Below are positions 1 through 7,234 of a stretch of 17,405 nucleotides of DNA, piece after piece. The stretch's first letter is position 1. Each line of letters starts with the position of its first letter. The stretch is from Patescibacteria group bacterium UBA6033 (GTDB lineage Bacteria; Patescibacteriota; Minisyncoccia; Phycocordibacterales; Phycocordibacteraceae): assembly GCA_002429325.1 (NCBI GenBank), contig DIZH01000027.1, positions 1-17,405 of the forward strand, given 5' to 3'. Under the pieces are notes generated by a model. That model made no database searches. It saw only the letters and a list, made by a program, of their open reading frames with translations, and had not been told where the DNA came from. Position numbers and translations under genes: made by a program.

Positions 1-2106
1 CTTCTGGGGCTTGGGTTCATCGCTGCTGGAGGTATCCTTATTATGGTTACGACTGCACCTGTGCCCGATATTAGTTCGTTCGCTAATCGCCAAGTCGATC
101 AATCGACAAAAATTTACGACCGCACCGGCCAGGTCCTCCTCTATGATTACAATCGCGATGCTAAGCGCGATGTCATACCTCTCTCAGCTATATCGCCGAA
201 CGCGATACAAGCCGCAATAGCTATTGAGGATTCGAGTTTCTACGAGCATGGGGGTGTGCGTCTTACTTCTATCATCCGCGCCATGATTGCCGACGTACTC
301 GGTGGCGCTCTTGCTCAAGGAGGGTCGACGATTACGCAGCAGGTCGTAAAGAACACACTACTGACAAATGAAAAAAGTATCACCAGGAAAGTGAATGAGT
401 GGGTCTTGGCAATCAAGCTCGAACAAACTTATTCTAAAGATCAAATTCTTGAGGCATACCTCAACAATATTCCGTATGGAGGAACACTCTATGGGATTGA
501 AGCGGCATCGGAGTCATATTTCGGCATCCCTGCGAAAGATCTCTCCGTAGCCCAATCCGCGTACCTAGCTGCAATGATCCAAGCCCCTTCTTATTATTCG
601 CCGTATGGGTCCCATAAAGCCGATCTAGAGGCCCGCAAGAATCTCGTGCTCGATCGCATGCATACCCTTGGATTTATAAACGATACTGTATATGAGAGTG
701 CAAAGAGCGAACATGTGGCTTTCTCCTCAACCGCACGTAGCGCTATCATCGCCCCTCATTTTGTTTTCTATATTCTGAATCAGATAGAAACGATGTACGG
801 CACACGAGCACTTACCTCAGGCCTTAAAGTAACTACAACACTTGATGCTGATCTCCAAGTCAAAGCAGAATCCATTGTAAACAAATATGCGCTTGAGAAT
901 GTGACAAAATTCAATGCCTCAAACGCAGCTTTGACCGCAGTCGACCCAACAACTGGACAAATCCTCGCGATGGTAGGTTCTCGAGACTTCTTCGATACGA
1001 AAATTGACGGGCAGTATAATGCCACACTGGCGCTTCGCCAGCCTGGCTCTACCATGAAGCCTTTTATCTATTCCCTCGCTCTCATGAGAGGCTACACGCG
1101 TGATACTGTTGTGTTCGATACTCCTACTCAGTTTTCAACTTCATGCAGCCCCTCAGATACCACAAATTCAACACCCCCCTGCTACGCACCAGTCGATTTT
1201 GATAATACGTTCCGCGGTCCCATGACATTTGAGACCGCACTAGCGCAATCTATTAATATTCCCGCTATTAAAACGCTTTATTTGGTCGGCGTCACCAATG
1301 CTATTAATCTGGCGAAATCGTTCGGACTTACAACTCTTGGAGATGCAAACCAATATGGTCTCACCATCGTGCTCGGCGGCGGCGAAGTACGATTACTCGA
1401 CCTTACTGGAGCGTATGCGACATTCGCAAATGATGGGGTAAAAAATACTCCTACTGGCCTCTTAGAGGTCGATGATGCTCAAGGGAATGTCCTCACTCAG
1501 TTCACCCCGAACCCATCTCAAGTGGTGGCATCAAATATCGCGCGCGACATGTCAGCGATGCTGTCTGATGCGCCTGCACGCATCCCAGAATATTCGCTCG
1601 ACTCCCCTCTTTCATTCGCTGGGTATGATGTCGCAGTGAAAACAGGTACGACCGATAATACTCGTGATGCGTGGGTGATAGGCTACACACCATCTATTGC
1701 TATTGGAGTCTGGGCTGGAAATAATGATAATACTCCGATGGTGAAATCAATTGCTGGGTTCATCGCTGCACCAATGTGGCACGAGGCTATGGCGTATGCT
1801 CTTTCCAAATATCCTCGAACTTATTTTGGTGAACCAGACAGTATTCCCTCGACCGTACCGCCGATGCTTCAAGGGAATTGGTATGTACCTGATGCTCAAG
1901 GGAAAATTATTCCCCACAGTCTTCTGTATTGGACAGATAAAAATAATCCTCAAGGGCCAGCTCCAACTAATCCTGCTCAAGACCCTCAGTTCTCCTATTG
2001 GGAATACGGAGTTTCTGCGTGGTATGCAGCCCATCCTGAATTGTTTAGAGGTGGTGTGATGCTTCCTGTTCCTCTCTCGTATACTCAAACAACACCAACA
2101 CCATAA
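1..2106 (+). CDS. Class A penicillin-binding protein (bifunctional glycosyltransferase/transpeptidase), 5' end outside window
   Basis: Polymerises lipid II into glycan strands and cross-links the peptides at the outer face of the cytoplasmic membrane. The frame is open to base 1, and the residues before the ATG at 43 (LLGLGFIAAGGILI) form a membrane helix, so the true start is upstream and ATG 43 is internal. Numbered from ATG 43, the GT51 domain spans about 45-200, with the catalytic Glu in EDSSFYEH (Glu62) and GGSTITQQ at 93-100. The transpeptidase domain shows all three penicilloyl-serine motifs: Ser336-Thr-Met-Lys339, Ser403-Ile-Asn405 and Lys533-Thr-Gly-Thr. The C-terminus is a Pro/Thr-rich tail. 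All catalytic residues are present, so the enzyme is probably active. It converges on dnaN with a gap of only 49 bp. The exact subclass (PBP1A or 1C-like) cannot be assigned from this partial sequence. Confidence 0.95.
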   Translation, partial: LLGLGFIAAGGILIMVTTAPVPDISSFANRQVDQSTKIYDRTGQVLLYDYNRDAKRDVIPLSAISPNAIQAAIAIEDSSFYEHGGVRLTSIIRAMIADVLGGALAQGGSTITQQVVKNTLLTNEKSITRKVNEWVLAIKLEQTYSKDQILEAYLNNIPYGGTLYGIEAASESYFGIPAKDLSVAQSAYLAAMIQAPSYYSPYGSHKADLEARKNLVLDRMHTLGFINDTVYESAKSEHVAFSSTARSAIIAPHFVFYILNQIETMYGTRALTSGLKVTTTLDADLQVKAESIVNKYALENVTKFNASNAALTAVDPTTGQILAMVGSRDFFDTKIDGQYNATLALRQPGSTMKPFIYSLALMRGYTRDTVVFDTPTQFSTSCSPSDTTNSTPPCYAPVDFDNTFRGPMTFETALAQSINIPAIKTLYLVGVTNAINLAKSFGLTTLGDANQYGLTIVLGGGEVRLLDLTGAYATFANDGVKNTPTGLLEVDDAQGNVLTQFTPNPSQVVASNIARDMSAMLSDAPARIPEYSLDSPLSFAGYDVAVKTGTTDNTRDAWVIGYTPSIAIGVWAGNNDNTPMVKSIAGFIAAPMWHEAMAYALSKYPRTYFGEPDSIPSTVPPMLQGNWYVPDAQGKIIPHSLLYWTDKNNPQGPAPTNPAQDPQFSYWEYGVSAWYAAHPELFRGGVMLPVPLSYTQTTPTP

Positions 2107-2155
2107 CTATTATTTACTACCAAGCGAGTGAATAAGGGGGTTTGGTTCTACAAAC

Positions 2156-3256
2156 TTATTGATTCATTGGTGAAACCAAATAGAGGAGTGAAGTGTCACT
2201 TACCCCTTTAATAATGAGTGGGCGACCTATACCTGCTGCAGTGAGAGAAATACTCTCTGCTGAAGTAAGTGATAGTACCGCGGAAAGATACCTATGATTA
2301 AAGGAGAGTTCGAGAGCACTTCCTGAGACATGTGCTGATAGCACTTCTGAGGATTCTCCTATATCTGTATTTTTTGAGAAAAATGAAAAAGTATTTTTCT
2401 TTGGATCAAAAGAAATACGAACTTTTTGAAAAGCGTCGGAGAAAATAGTAGTTCTCTTAAGTGCTGTCTCAAAATCCTTACGGAGGATAGTAGCTTCAAC
2501 AATCGATTCTTTAGGGATGATTTGGCGATAATCAGGATAGGTAGCATTTGTAAGCCGCGATACCACCATTCCTTTCTCACTCACAAACGCACATTGATGC
2601 TCATCGAATGACATTATAATGTCGTTATCAGGGAGTGCTTGAGCTATATCAAGCGCATTTTTTGCAGGAATGAGAAATTTACCTTGTGTTCCCTTATTTG
2701 AAAGAGGAACTTTTTTTTCTGCCAAACGGAAAGAGTCAGTCGCAACCGCAGTAAGAACCCCTCCTTCAATAGAAAGATAAATACTCGCAAGTTCTGGACG
2801 AACAGTAGAGGTTGATGCACAGGACGCTATAGAACTGAAAAGATTTTTTAACAAGATTCCAGGTAGTACTATCCTGTTTTTTGGATTTTCTGGGAAAGGT
2901 ATGGAGGGGAAATCATCATAGGGAACTGTTTTAAGAGAGCTTTTCCCAGTACCACTAGTAATAACAAGAATATCTCCTAAGTGTTCAAGAGTTATTTTAC
3001 CTTCTTGGGTAAAAGCACTCGCTATTTGCTGTAGGATCGTTGCAGGGATAGCAACAACACCATCAGTAGTAACGGTTCCAGTTAGTTTCAAATCAATACC
3101 TGTTTCAAGATTAGTGGCTCGCAATTTAATACCCTCATCACCTGCAATTAAAAGGATTGAGGATAGAGCTGGTAGTGTTGCACTCTTACGTTCAGCAAAT
3201 CGCGATGCGATATACACTGCTTCTGAGAATTCTTTTTTTTCAATTGAAATATTCAT
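2156..3256 (-). CDS. dnaN: DNA polymerase III beta subunit (sliding clamp)
   Basis: Ring-shaped processivity clamp that tethers DNA polymerase III and other replication factors to DNA. The product is 366 residues, the normal length for the family, with the three-domain clamp pattern: N-terminal MNISIEKKEF, a LPALSSILL segment, FPSIPFPE in the middle, and a hydrophobic C-terminus ending YLVSPMNQ where the family has a Met-Pro-Met-Arg type ending. I chose ATG 3256 because it matches the usual N-terminus and has AGGA five bases before GGT-ATG. An in-frame ATG at 3280 would add eight residues and has no ribosome binding site. The gene lies downstream of dnaA on the same strand, 111 bp away, as is usual at bacterial origins. 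A TATAGT-like box near 3301 may drive it separately. Confidence 0.95.
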   Translation of the reverse strand: MNISIEKKEFSEAVYIASRFAERKSATLPALSSILLIAGDEGIKLRATNLETGIDLKLTGTVTTDGVVAIPATILQQIASAFTQEGKITLEHLGDILVITSGTGKSSLKTVPYDDFPSIPFPENPKNRIVLPGILLKNLFSSIASCASTSTVRPELASIYLSIEGGVLTAVATDSFRLAEKKVPLSNKGTQGKFLIPAKNALDIAQALPDNDIIMSFDEHQCAFVSEKGMVVSRLTNATYPDYRQIIPKESIVEATILRKDFETALKRTTIFSDAFQKVRISFDPKKNTFSFFSKNTDIGESSEVLSAHVSGSALELSFNHRYLSAVLSLTSAESISLTAAGIGRPLIIKGVSDTSLLYLVSPMNQ

Positions 3257-3460
3257 ACCATTCCTATTAGGGGTGTGCATAATGGGGATAGAGTAAAAAA
3301 ACTATATACTTCCTGTGTCATATATTCTTTTAGTATTCGAGAACCTGTGAATAAGTATCCCATAGAGTTATATAAGAAGAGTTCGAATATTCTGAATCTC
3401 CTTTACTAGATCGTTATCCACAATTATTTCACGTTTTATTTTCTCACAAGAGTGAATAAC
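3257..3460. other. Candidate replication origin: DnaA boxes around the dnaN-dnaA intergenic region
   Basis: The dnaN-dnaA gap is AT-rich (for example 3289-3335) and carries an exact DnaA-box sequence, TTATTCACA on the minus strand at 3346-3354. A second exact box, TTATCCACA on the plus strand, lies at 3414-3422 inside the 3' end of dnaA. An 8-of-9 match (TTATTCACT, minus) lies at 3451-3459. Another 8-of-9 match occurs at 2127-2135 beyond dnaN, and TTGTACACA (minus, 4790-4798) lies in the dnaA-rpmH gap. The dnaA-dnaN intergenic region is a common oriC site in bacteria. That this one is functional is an inference, since boxes inside coding sequence can arise by chance and no 13-mer unwinding repeats are obvious. 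Confidence 0.45.
3339..3348 (-). promoter_or_regulatory. Shared element ACAGGTTCTC upstream of dnaN (copy 1)
   Basis: On the minus strand ACAGGTTCTC is followed by GAAT and then ACTAAA, 83 bp before the dnaN start. The DnaA box TTATTCACA runs directly into it. The same 10-mer, followed by A-ACTAAA, lies upstream of dnaA at 4772-4781. Placement upstream of both replication genes suggests a common regulatory site or promoter part. No known regulator is assigned. Confidence 0.35.
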
Positions 3461-4720
3461 AGTTGTATGATCGCGTCCACCCAATTTAGAACCGATTGTT
3501 GGATAAGAAATATTAAAGTCTTCCCGGAGAAGGTACATAATAATCTGTCGAGGACGGACTACTTCCCTTCTTCGAGTTTTTTCGTAAATACTATCTTCAT
3601 CGATACCATAGAATTCAGCTACACGATCAACCACATTTTTCACTGAAATGTTCTTTTGTGGACGCGTAAATGACCGGAGTGATTGGCGAACTTCAGCAAT
3701 ATCAGGAGCAGACCCTTTCACTTGAGCATGGCAGACAATACTGTTCACCATCCCCTCTAGTTCGCGGATAGACCCAGAAAGAGTGGTTGCGATATACTCG
3801 ACTACCTCAGGGGAAAGCATAACGCCGTGCAGCGCCGCCTTTTTCTGCACAATAGCCATACGCGACTCAGGGTCCGGTTCGCTAATATCGACCGCCATAC
3901 CGCTCGCCAACCGCCCTTTCAGGCGCTCTGCAATATCAGGGATAGAGGCTGGAGAGCGATCAGAGGAGAAAATAATTTGTTTATTTGTATCATGGAGCGC
4001 GTTGAAGAGATGGAAGAGTTCTTCTTGAGTCTTATCTTTCTTTGAGAGGAACTGCACATCATCCATAATAAGAAGATCGTACTGACGGTATTTATCTTTG
4101 AATCGATTTGCGGTGCCTGCCTGCACTGAATCGGTATAGTCCACAACGAATTTTTCTGAGGTAAGGTAAAACACTTTACGCCCCTGGTACTGTTTCTTGA
4201 ATTGATTACCGATTGCTTGGATAAGATGTGTCTTACCTCGTCCAGTATCGCCGTAAATGAAAAGAGGATTATACGTGATGCCGGGGCGATTAAGCGCAGC
4301 CTGAGCCGCCATATAAGCGAGATTGTTGAATGAACCAATGACAAAAGTATCGAAGGTATAACGAGGATTAAGATTATCGCTCTTATTGATATAAAACTCT
4401 TCAAGAGGAAGTTCGAGAGCACCGCGCGTATTCTTACTCTCTTTTTGAACCTTCCGGTGTTCATCTTTCACAATAAGATACTCGATATTTCTGAACTCAT
4501 AAGAGACGTCACGTATGATTTTAAGCAGAAGTGAATGAAATTTCTTCAAATACCAATCCTTAAAGAACTGACTCGGTACGCCGATATAGACAACACCATC
4601 GTCACCTATTTTTACGATGAAACTATTCCGGAACCAGGTATTAAAATTGGCTGGTGATATGGATAATTCAACTTGCGTCAGTACGTGTTCCCAAAGCTCT
4701 TTCGGATTCCCTTTATCCAT
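3368..4720 (-). CDS. dnaA: Chromosomal replication initiator protein DnaA
   Basis: AAA+ ATPase that binds DnaA boxes, unwinds oriC and loads the helicase. From ATG 4720 the product is 450 residues, the normal length. Domain I is at about 1-85 (KELWEHVLTQVELSISPANF, DnaB/DnaA contacts). The AAA+ core has Walker A GDTGRGKT at 157-164, Walker B LLIMDD at 216-221 and a sensor-1-like IIFSSDRSP near 249-257. The DNA-binding domain IV ends with the signature GGRDHTTVIHS at 414-424. A GTG at 4759 would add 13 residues. I prefer ATG 4720 because it matches the family N-terminus and because a TATACT box sits eight bases before it, which would place transcription start almost at the ATG. The gene is divergent from rpmH and upstream of dnaN. 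Confidence 0.97.
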   Translation of the reverse strand: MDKGNPKELWEHVLTQVELSISPANFNTWFRNSFIVKIGDDGVVYIGVPSQFFKDWYLKKFHSLLLKIIRDVSYEFRNIEYLIVKDEHRKVQKESKNTRGALELPLEEFYINKSDNLNPRYTFDTFVIGSFNNLAYMAAQAALNRPGITYNPLFIYGDTGRGKTHLIQAIGNQFKKQYQGRKVFYLTSEKFVVDYTDSVQAGTANRFKDKYRQYDLLIMDDVQFLSKKDKTQEELFHLFNALHDTNKQIIFSSDRSPASIPDIAERLKGRLASGMAVDISEPDPESRMAIVQKKAALHGVMLSPEVVEYIATTLSGSIRELEGMVNSIVCHAQVKGSAPDIAEVRQSLRSFTRPQKNISVKNVVDRVAEFYGIDEDSIYEKTRRREVVRPRQIIMYLLREDFNISYPTIGSKLGGRDHTTVIHSCEKIKREIIVDNDLVKEIQNIRTLLI

Positions 4721-4728
4721 ATCTGTGC

Positions 4729-4734
4729 AGTATA
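4729..4734 (-). promoter_or_regulatory. -10 box of a probable leaderless dnaA promoter
   Basis: TATACT on the minus strand is followed by eight bases (gcacagat) and then ATG 4720. A transcript starting about seven bases after the hexamer would have essentially no 5' leader. Similar spacing is seen before prgI, the 9090 gene and the 13211 gene. No good -35 box is visible. Confidence 0.45.
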
Positions 4735-4769
4735 CGCTTATTGGGAAATCGTCGCACACTAGCGTTTAG

Positions 4770-4799
4770 TTGAGAACCTGTTAGTATCATGTGTACAAC
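4770..4799 (+). promoter_or_regulatory. Possible promoter of rpmH-rnpA-yidC
   Basis: TTGAGA at 4770-4775 and TACAAC at 4794-4799 are separated by 18 bp, ahead of rpmH at 4815. The match to consensus is modest. TATCAT at 4785-4790 is an alternative -10. The stretch overlaps the ACAGGTTCTC element read on the other strand (4772-4781), so divergent control of dnaA and rpmH is possible. Confidence 0.25.
4772..4781 (-). promoter_or_regulatory. Shared element ACAGGTTCTC upstream of dnaA (copy 2)
   Basis: On the minus strand this reads ACAGGTTCTC-A-ACTAAA, 52 bp before the dnaA start. It matches the copy upstream of dnaN at 3339-3348 in both the 10-mer and the following ACTAAA. A DnaA-box-like TTGTACACA (4790-4798) lies just upstream of it. 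Confidence 0.35.
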
Positions 4800-4814
4800 C
4801 TAATCCGTCACGTT

Positions 4815-4955
4815 ATGGCCACCAAACGAACATACCAACCTAAGAAAAAGAAGCGCGCAACCACCCACGGGTTCTTGGTGCGCTCAAAAACAGCCTCAGG
4901 ATCGAAGATTCTCCAGAAGCGCCGTCGCGTCGGCCGAGTCAAATTAGCGGCATAA
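4815..4955 (+). CDS. rpmH: 50S ribosomal protein L34
   Basis: Small basic protein of the large ribosomal subunit. The 46-residue product begins MATKRTYQPKKKKRATTHGF and ends in an Arg/Lys-rich stretch (LQKRRRVGRVKLAA), which fits the L34 family, including the TYQPKK and THGF motifs. The ORF is short. It is divergent from dnaA and sits five bases upstream of rnpA, the conserved rpmH-rnpA arrangement. The start follows the family N-terminus; no clear Shine-Dalgarno site precedes it (cgtcacgttATG). Confidence 0.95.
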   Translation: MATKRTYQPKKKKRATTHGFLVRSKTASGSKILQKRRRVGRVKLAA

Positions 4956-4960
4956 CTGCT

Positions 4961-5272
4961 GTGTTTTCTCAGAAAGATCGGCTCCCGCGCTCAGAATTCG
5001 GAGTCGCGCTGAAGACGAACAGGAGGATTTCCTCCCCCCACTTCCTCATACTGTATCCCCAAGGGATGCGAGGGTACGCTGTCGTGATACCAAAGAAAAT
5101 CGTTCGGCTCTCCTCAGCACGGCACCTCCTCAAACGCCGAATTTTCGAAGCGCTTCGCACCATACCCCTTCCTCCGGCTCTTGTTATATTTCCTCGTTCA
5201 TCCATCGCTGGTGTACACTACCAAGACATTCAGTCAGAATTGACCAAACTTATTTCATCCATCCCTAGATAA
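4961..5272 (+). CDS. rnpA: Ribonuclease P protein component
   Basis: Protein cofactor of RNase P, which trims the 5' leader of tRNA precursors. The 103-residue basic protein starts with GTG five bases after rpmH. It has the expected layout: an N-terminal KDRLPRSEFG segment, a central beta strand (MRGYAVVIPKKIVR), then the basic helix SSARHLLKRRIFEALR near residues 51-66. In most RnpA proteins this helix carries an Asn-Arg-x-x-Lys-Arg (RNR) motif. Here the Asn is replaced (Ala-Arg-His-Leu-Leu-Lys-Arg-Arg), so the motif is degenerate, but the Arg/Lys residues remain. Position between rpmH and yidC supports the assignment strongly. The RNA subunit gene is not in this window. Confidence 0.9.
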   Translation: MFSQKDRLPRSEFGVALKTNRRISSPHFLILYPQGMRGYAVVIPKKIVRLSSARHLLKRRIFEALRTIPLPPALVIFPRSSIAGVHYQDIQSELTKLISSIPR

Positions 5273-5283
5273 CCCATAGATTC

Positions 5284-6015
5284 ATGATATCGGCTTTTTT
5301 CCACACCACTTTTTATAATCCGATCTATAACGTTCTGGTGGCGTTGGTGGCGTTGGTGCCTAGCTCTGACGTCGGTATCGCTATCATCCTCCTCACCATA
5401 ATCATCCGTTTGGTGCTTCTTCCTTTTTCTCTATCAGCGGCACGCACGCAGCATGCTATGAAGTCACTCGAACCGAAGATAAAGGCTCTTAAAGTAACTC
5501 ATAAGGATGACAAGGAGAAAGAGGCCGTTGAGACACTTGCACTCTATCGCGAAGCGAAAGTAAACCCTTTTGGGAGTATTTTGATTGCTTTTATACAGAT
5601 TCCCATCCTTCTCGCGCTCTACTGGGTGTTTACGTACGAGCCCTTTCCCGCAATTAACCTCGCGCGGCTGTATACCTTCACTCCCCTCCCGCACACGGTA
5701 TCATTACAATTTCTCGGCATAATTTCAGTTGCAAGCAAGAGTATGGTCCTTGCAGTGCTTGCAGGACTCACCCAGCTTCTCCAGGCCCATATGACGCTCT
5801 CAGGCACCATGAAACCATCGGACACCGGAGTACAAGGAGACTTCCAGAAAGTCATCGGCATGCAGCTAAAATACGTCTTCCCATTTCTTATTGGTATCAT
5901 TTCCTATACCACCTCAGGCGCTGTTGCACTTTACTTCATAACAACCAATCTCGTAGGGTCAGTACAAGAATGGTATGTCCACCGGAAGGTCACTCGCGAA
6001 AGCAGTCCAGCCTAA
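5284..6015 (+). CDS. yidC: Membrane protein insertase YidC/Oxa1 family
   Basis: Inserts and folds proteins in the cytoplasmic membrane, with or without SecYEG. The 243-residue product corresponds to the minimal five-helix core without the large periplasmic P1 domain of proteobacterial YidC, as in Gram-positives and other single-membrane bacteria. The conserved groove arginine is at residue 42 (IIIRLVLLPFS). It is followed by the charged cytoplasmic hairpin at about 55-90 (MKSLEPKIKALK, KEKEAVETLALYREAKVNPFGS) and further membrane segments. It starts 11 bases after rnpA, presumably co-transcribed with rpmH and rnpA. It converges on the next gene with only six bases between the stop codons. Confidence 0.95.
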   Translation: MISAFFHTTFYNPIYNVLVALVALVPSSDVGIAIILLTIIIRLVLLPFSLSAARTQHAMKSLEPKIKALKVTHKDDKEKEAVETLALYREAKVNPFGSILIAFIQIPILLALYWVFTYEPFPAINLARLYTFTPLPHTVSLQFLGIISVASKSMVLAVLAGLTQLLQAHMTLSGTMKPSDTGVQGDFQKVIGMQLKYVFPFLIGIISYTTSGAVALYFITTNLVGSVQEWYVHRKVTRESSPA

Positions 6016-6021
6016 TCTAGT

Positions 6022-7233
6022 CTAGAGAGAATAACTCCACAACGAGTCGTCATTCTTATTCATAAAGACGAGCGTTGATTTTGAAGGATCGATAGCAAGC
6101 CCCACCGCATCAAGGTCCCCTTTATTTGCCTGAGAAAAGTCGAGCACCAGCTGGGCGTAGCGGTCAGACACGTGAATATTCCAGATGCGGTCTGAGAATT
6201 GAACAGCTCCCTGATACCAATCATCGGGGTACGAAGCATTGGGGAGTGAGGTAGGAACTCCACAATAGACTGATGAGTCGTCAGCAGCCCACACACACTT
6301 ATCAGCAAGCGTTGAAACAGGGAGTGCCGTAGCGACTCCTGTCGAGGTGTTCACGAGCTCCATCTGCACAGTTGCAGCCTGAGAGTAACTCACAAGCACC
6401 CACTTCCCTGATGGGCTTGGGAGTGCGATAAGGCCGTTCTGCGGCCCCGCAATACGCGTAAAGTGACCAGAGGAATTCACAAGAAAGGCATACCCAAGAA
6501 GAGTCGAGGACGGTTTGGTAAACACAAGGTACTGATTCTTCCCTGCAAATGAAACGCGGATAGAAGTGAGGGGTGTCGTGAAGATGGTTGATGAGTGGGT
6601 GCCATCAGTGTGTGCAAGCGACGCTATCGAGCCGTTTACGCCGGATGCGAGCGTCAAGATACTGGCAGAAGAAACCGCAATATTGGAGAGGTTCTGGGGA
6701 AGGAAGAAGCCACTCGAGCTTGTCGCAAAGAGAGCATACGTATTAATAGTAGAGAAATCATTCCCCGAGAGATAGCGGACAAAGGCTGTCGACGCATCTG
6801 GAAGCCACTCGGCAGTTTGAATGCCGGGGAGTGTCTTGTTGCTGATTCGCGTGAGCGTATGGGTGTCGGTACGGTAAGAGAAGATATTCCCGCTCTGTCT
6901 CTCGATATAATTCACCATGGTCGTAGGCGAGGAGCTCGCATTTACAGGCTTCAAGTCGACGACAGCCACTCCCGGCACTACTGGCCCAACGCTTATCTGT
7001 ATCAGGCGATTTGTGACAACCACAGGAGTTCCAGGAGAAGAAATATTCGGAACGGTAGCTCCAGAAGTGTTGCCAGAGGTATTTGATGCTGTTTGTCCCG
7101 CAAGCGGCAAACTCGTCGTTCCTGTAGGGGCGACGGCGACGCCAGGCGAACCGGTGAAGAAAAAGAAGTACACAAATGCTCCCAGTCCAAGGACGGCGAT
7201 GGCAATTGCGGCGATGATAAGGGTGCGTTGCAT
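6022..7233 (-). CDS. Membrane-anchored beta-propeller-like protein of the pilus/secretion locus
   Basis: Function unknown. The 403-residue product starts with MQRTLIIAAIAIAV and one hydrophobic helix (about 3-28), so it is anchored with its bulk outside the membrane. A Gly/Thr/Ser-rich linker follows (to about residue 75). The rest is a series of beta-rich blocks such as GNIFSYRTDTHTLTRIS, TAEWLPDASTAFVRY, PSPSGKWVLVSYS and KCVWAADDSSVYCG, reminiscent of TolB/WD40-like propeller blades. I chose ATG 7233 because it lies one base after the stop of the pilin gene (TAATATG), suggesting translational coupling; a GTG at 7254 would overlap that gene by 20 bases. It is the last gene of the unit beginning at 9090. 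The propeller fold is an inference from local patterns. Confidence 0.6.
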   Translation of the reverse strand: MQRTLIIAAIAIAVLGLGAFVYFFFFTGSPGVAVAPTGTTSLPLAGQTASNTSGNTSGATVPNISSPGTPVVVTNRLIQISVGPVVPGVAVVDLKPVNASSSPTTMVNYIERQSGNIFSYRTDTHTLTRISNKTLPGIQTAEWLPDASTAFVRYLSGNDFSTINTYALFATSSSGFFLPQNLSNIAVSSASILTLASGVNGSIASLAHTDGTHSSTIFTTPLTSIRVSFAGKNQYLVFTKPSSTLLGYAFLVNSSGHFTRIAGPQNGLIALPSPSGKWVLVSYSQAATVQMELVNTSTGVATALPVSTLADKCVWAADDSSVYCGVPTSLPNASYPDDWYQGAVQFSDRIWNIHVSDRYAQLVLDFSQANKGDLDAVGLAIDPSKSTLVFMNKNDDSLWSYSL

Positions 7234-7234
7234 A

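Noticed and set aside
2140..2155. Hairpin GTTTG-gttcta-CAAAC between the PBP and dnaN genes as a bidirectional terminator
   Set aside because: Only a 5-bp, AT-containing stem with no U-run on either strand; too weak to call.
3919..4464. Second minus-strand open frame of 181 codons inside dnaA
   Set aside because: Shadow of the dnaA reading frame; low-complexity Ser/Ile/Leu-rich product with no motif.
4721..4759. GTG 4759 as start of dnaA
   Set aside because: It adds 13 residues without family similarity and has no ribosome binding site; the TATACT box at 4729-4734 lies inside the extension.
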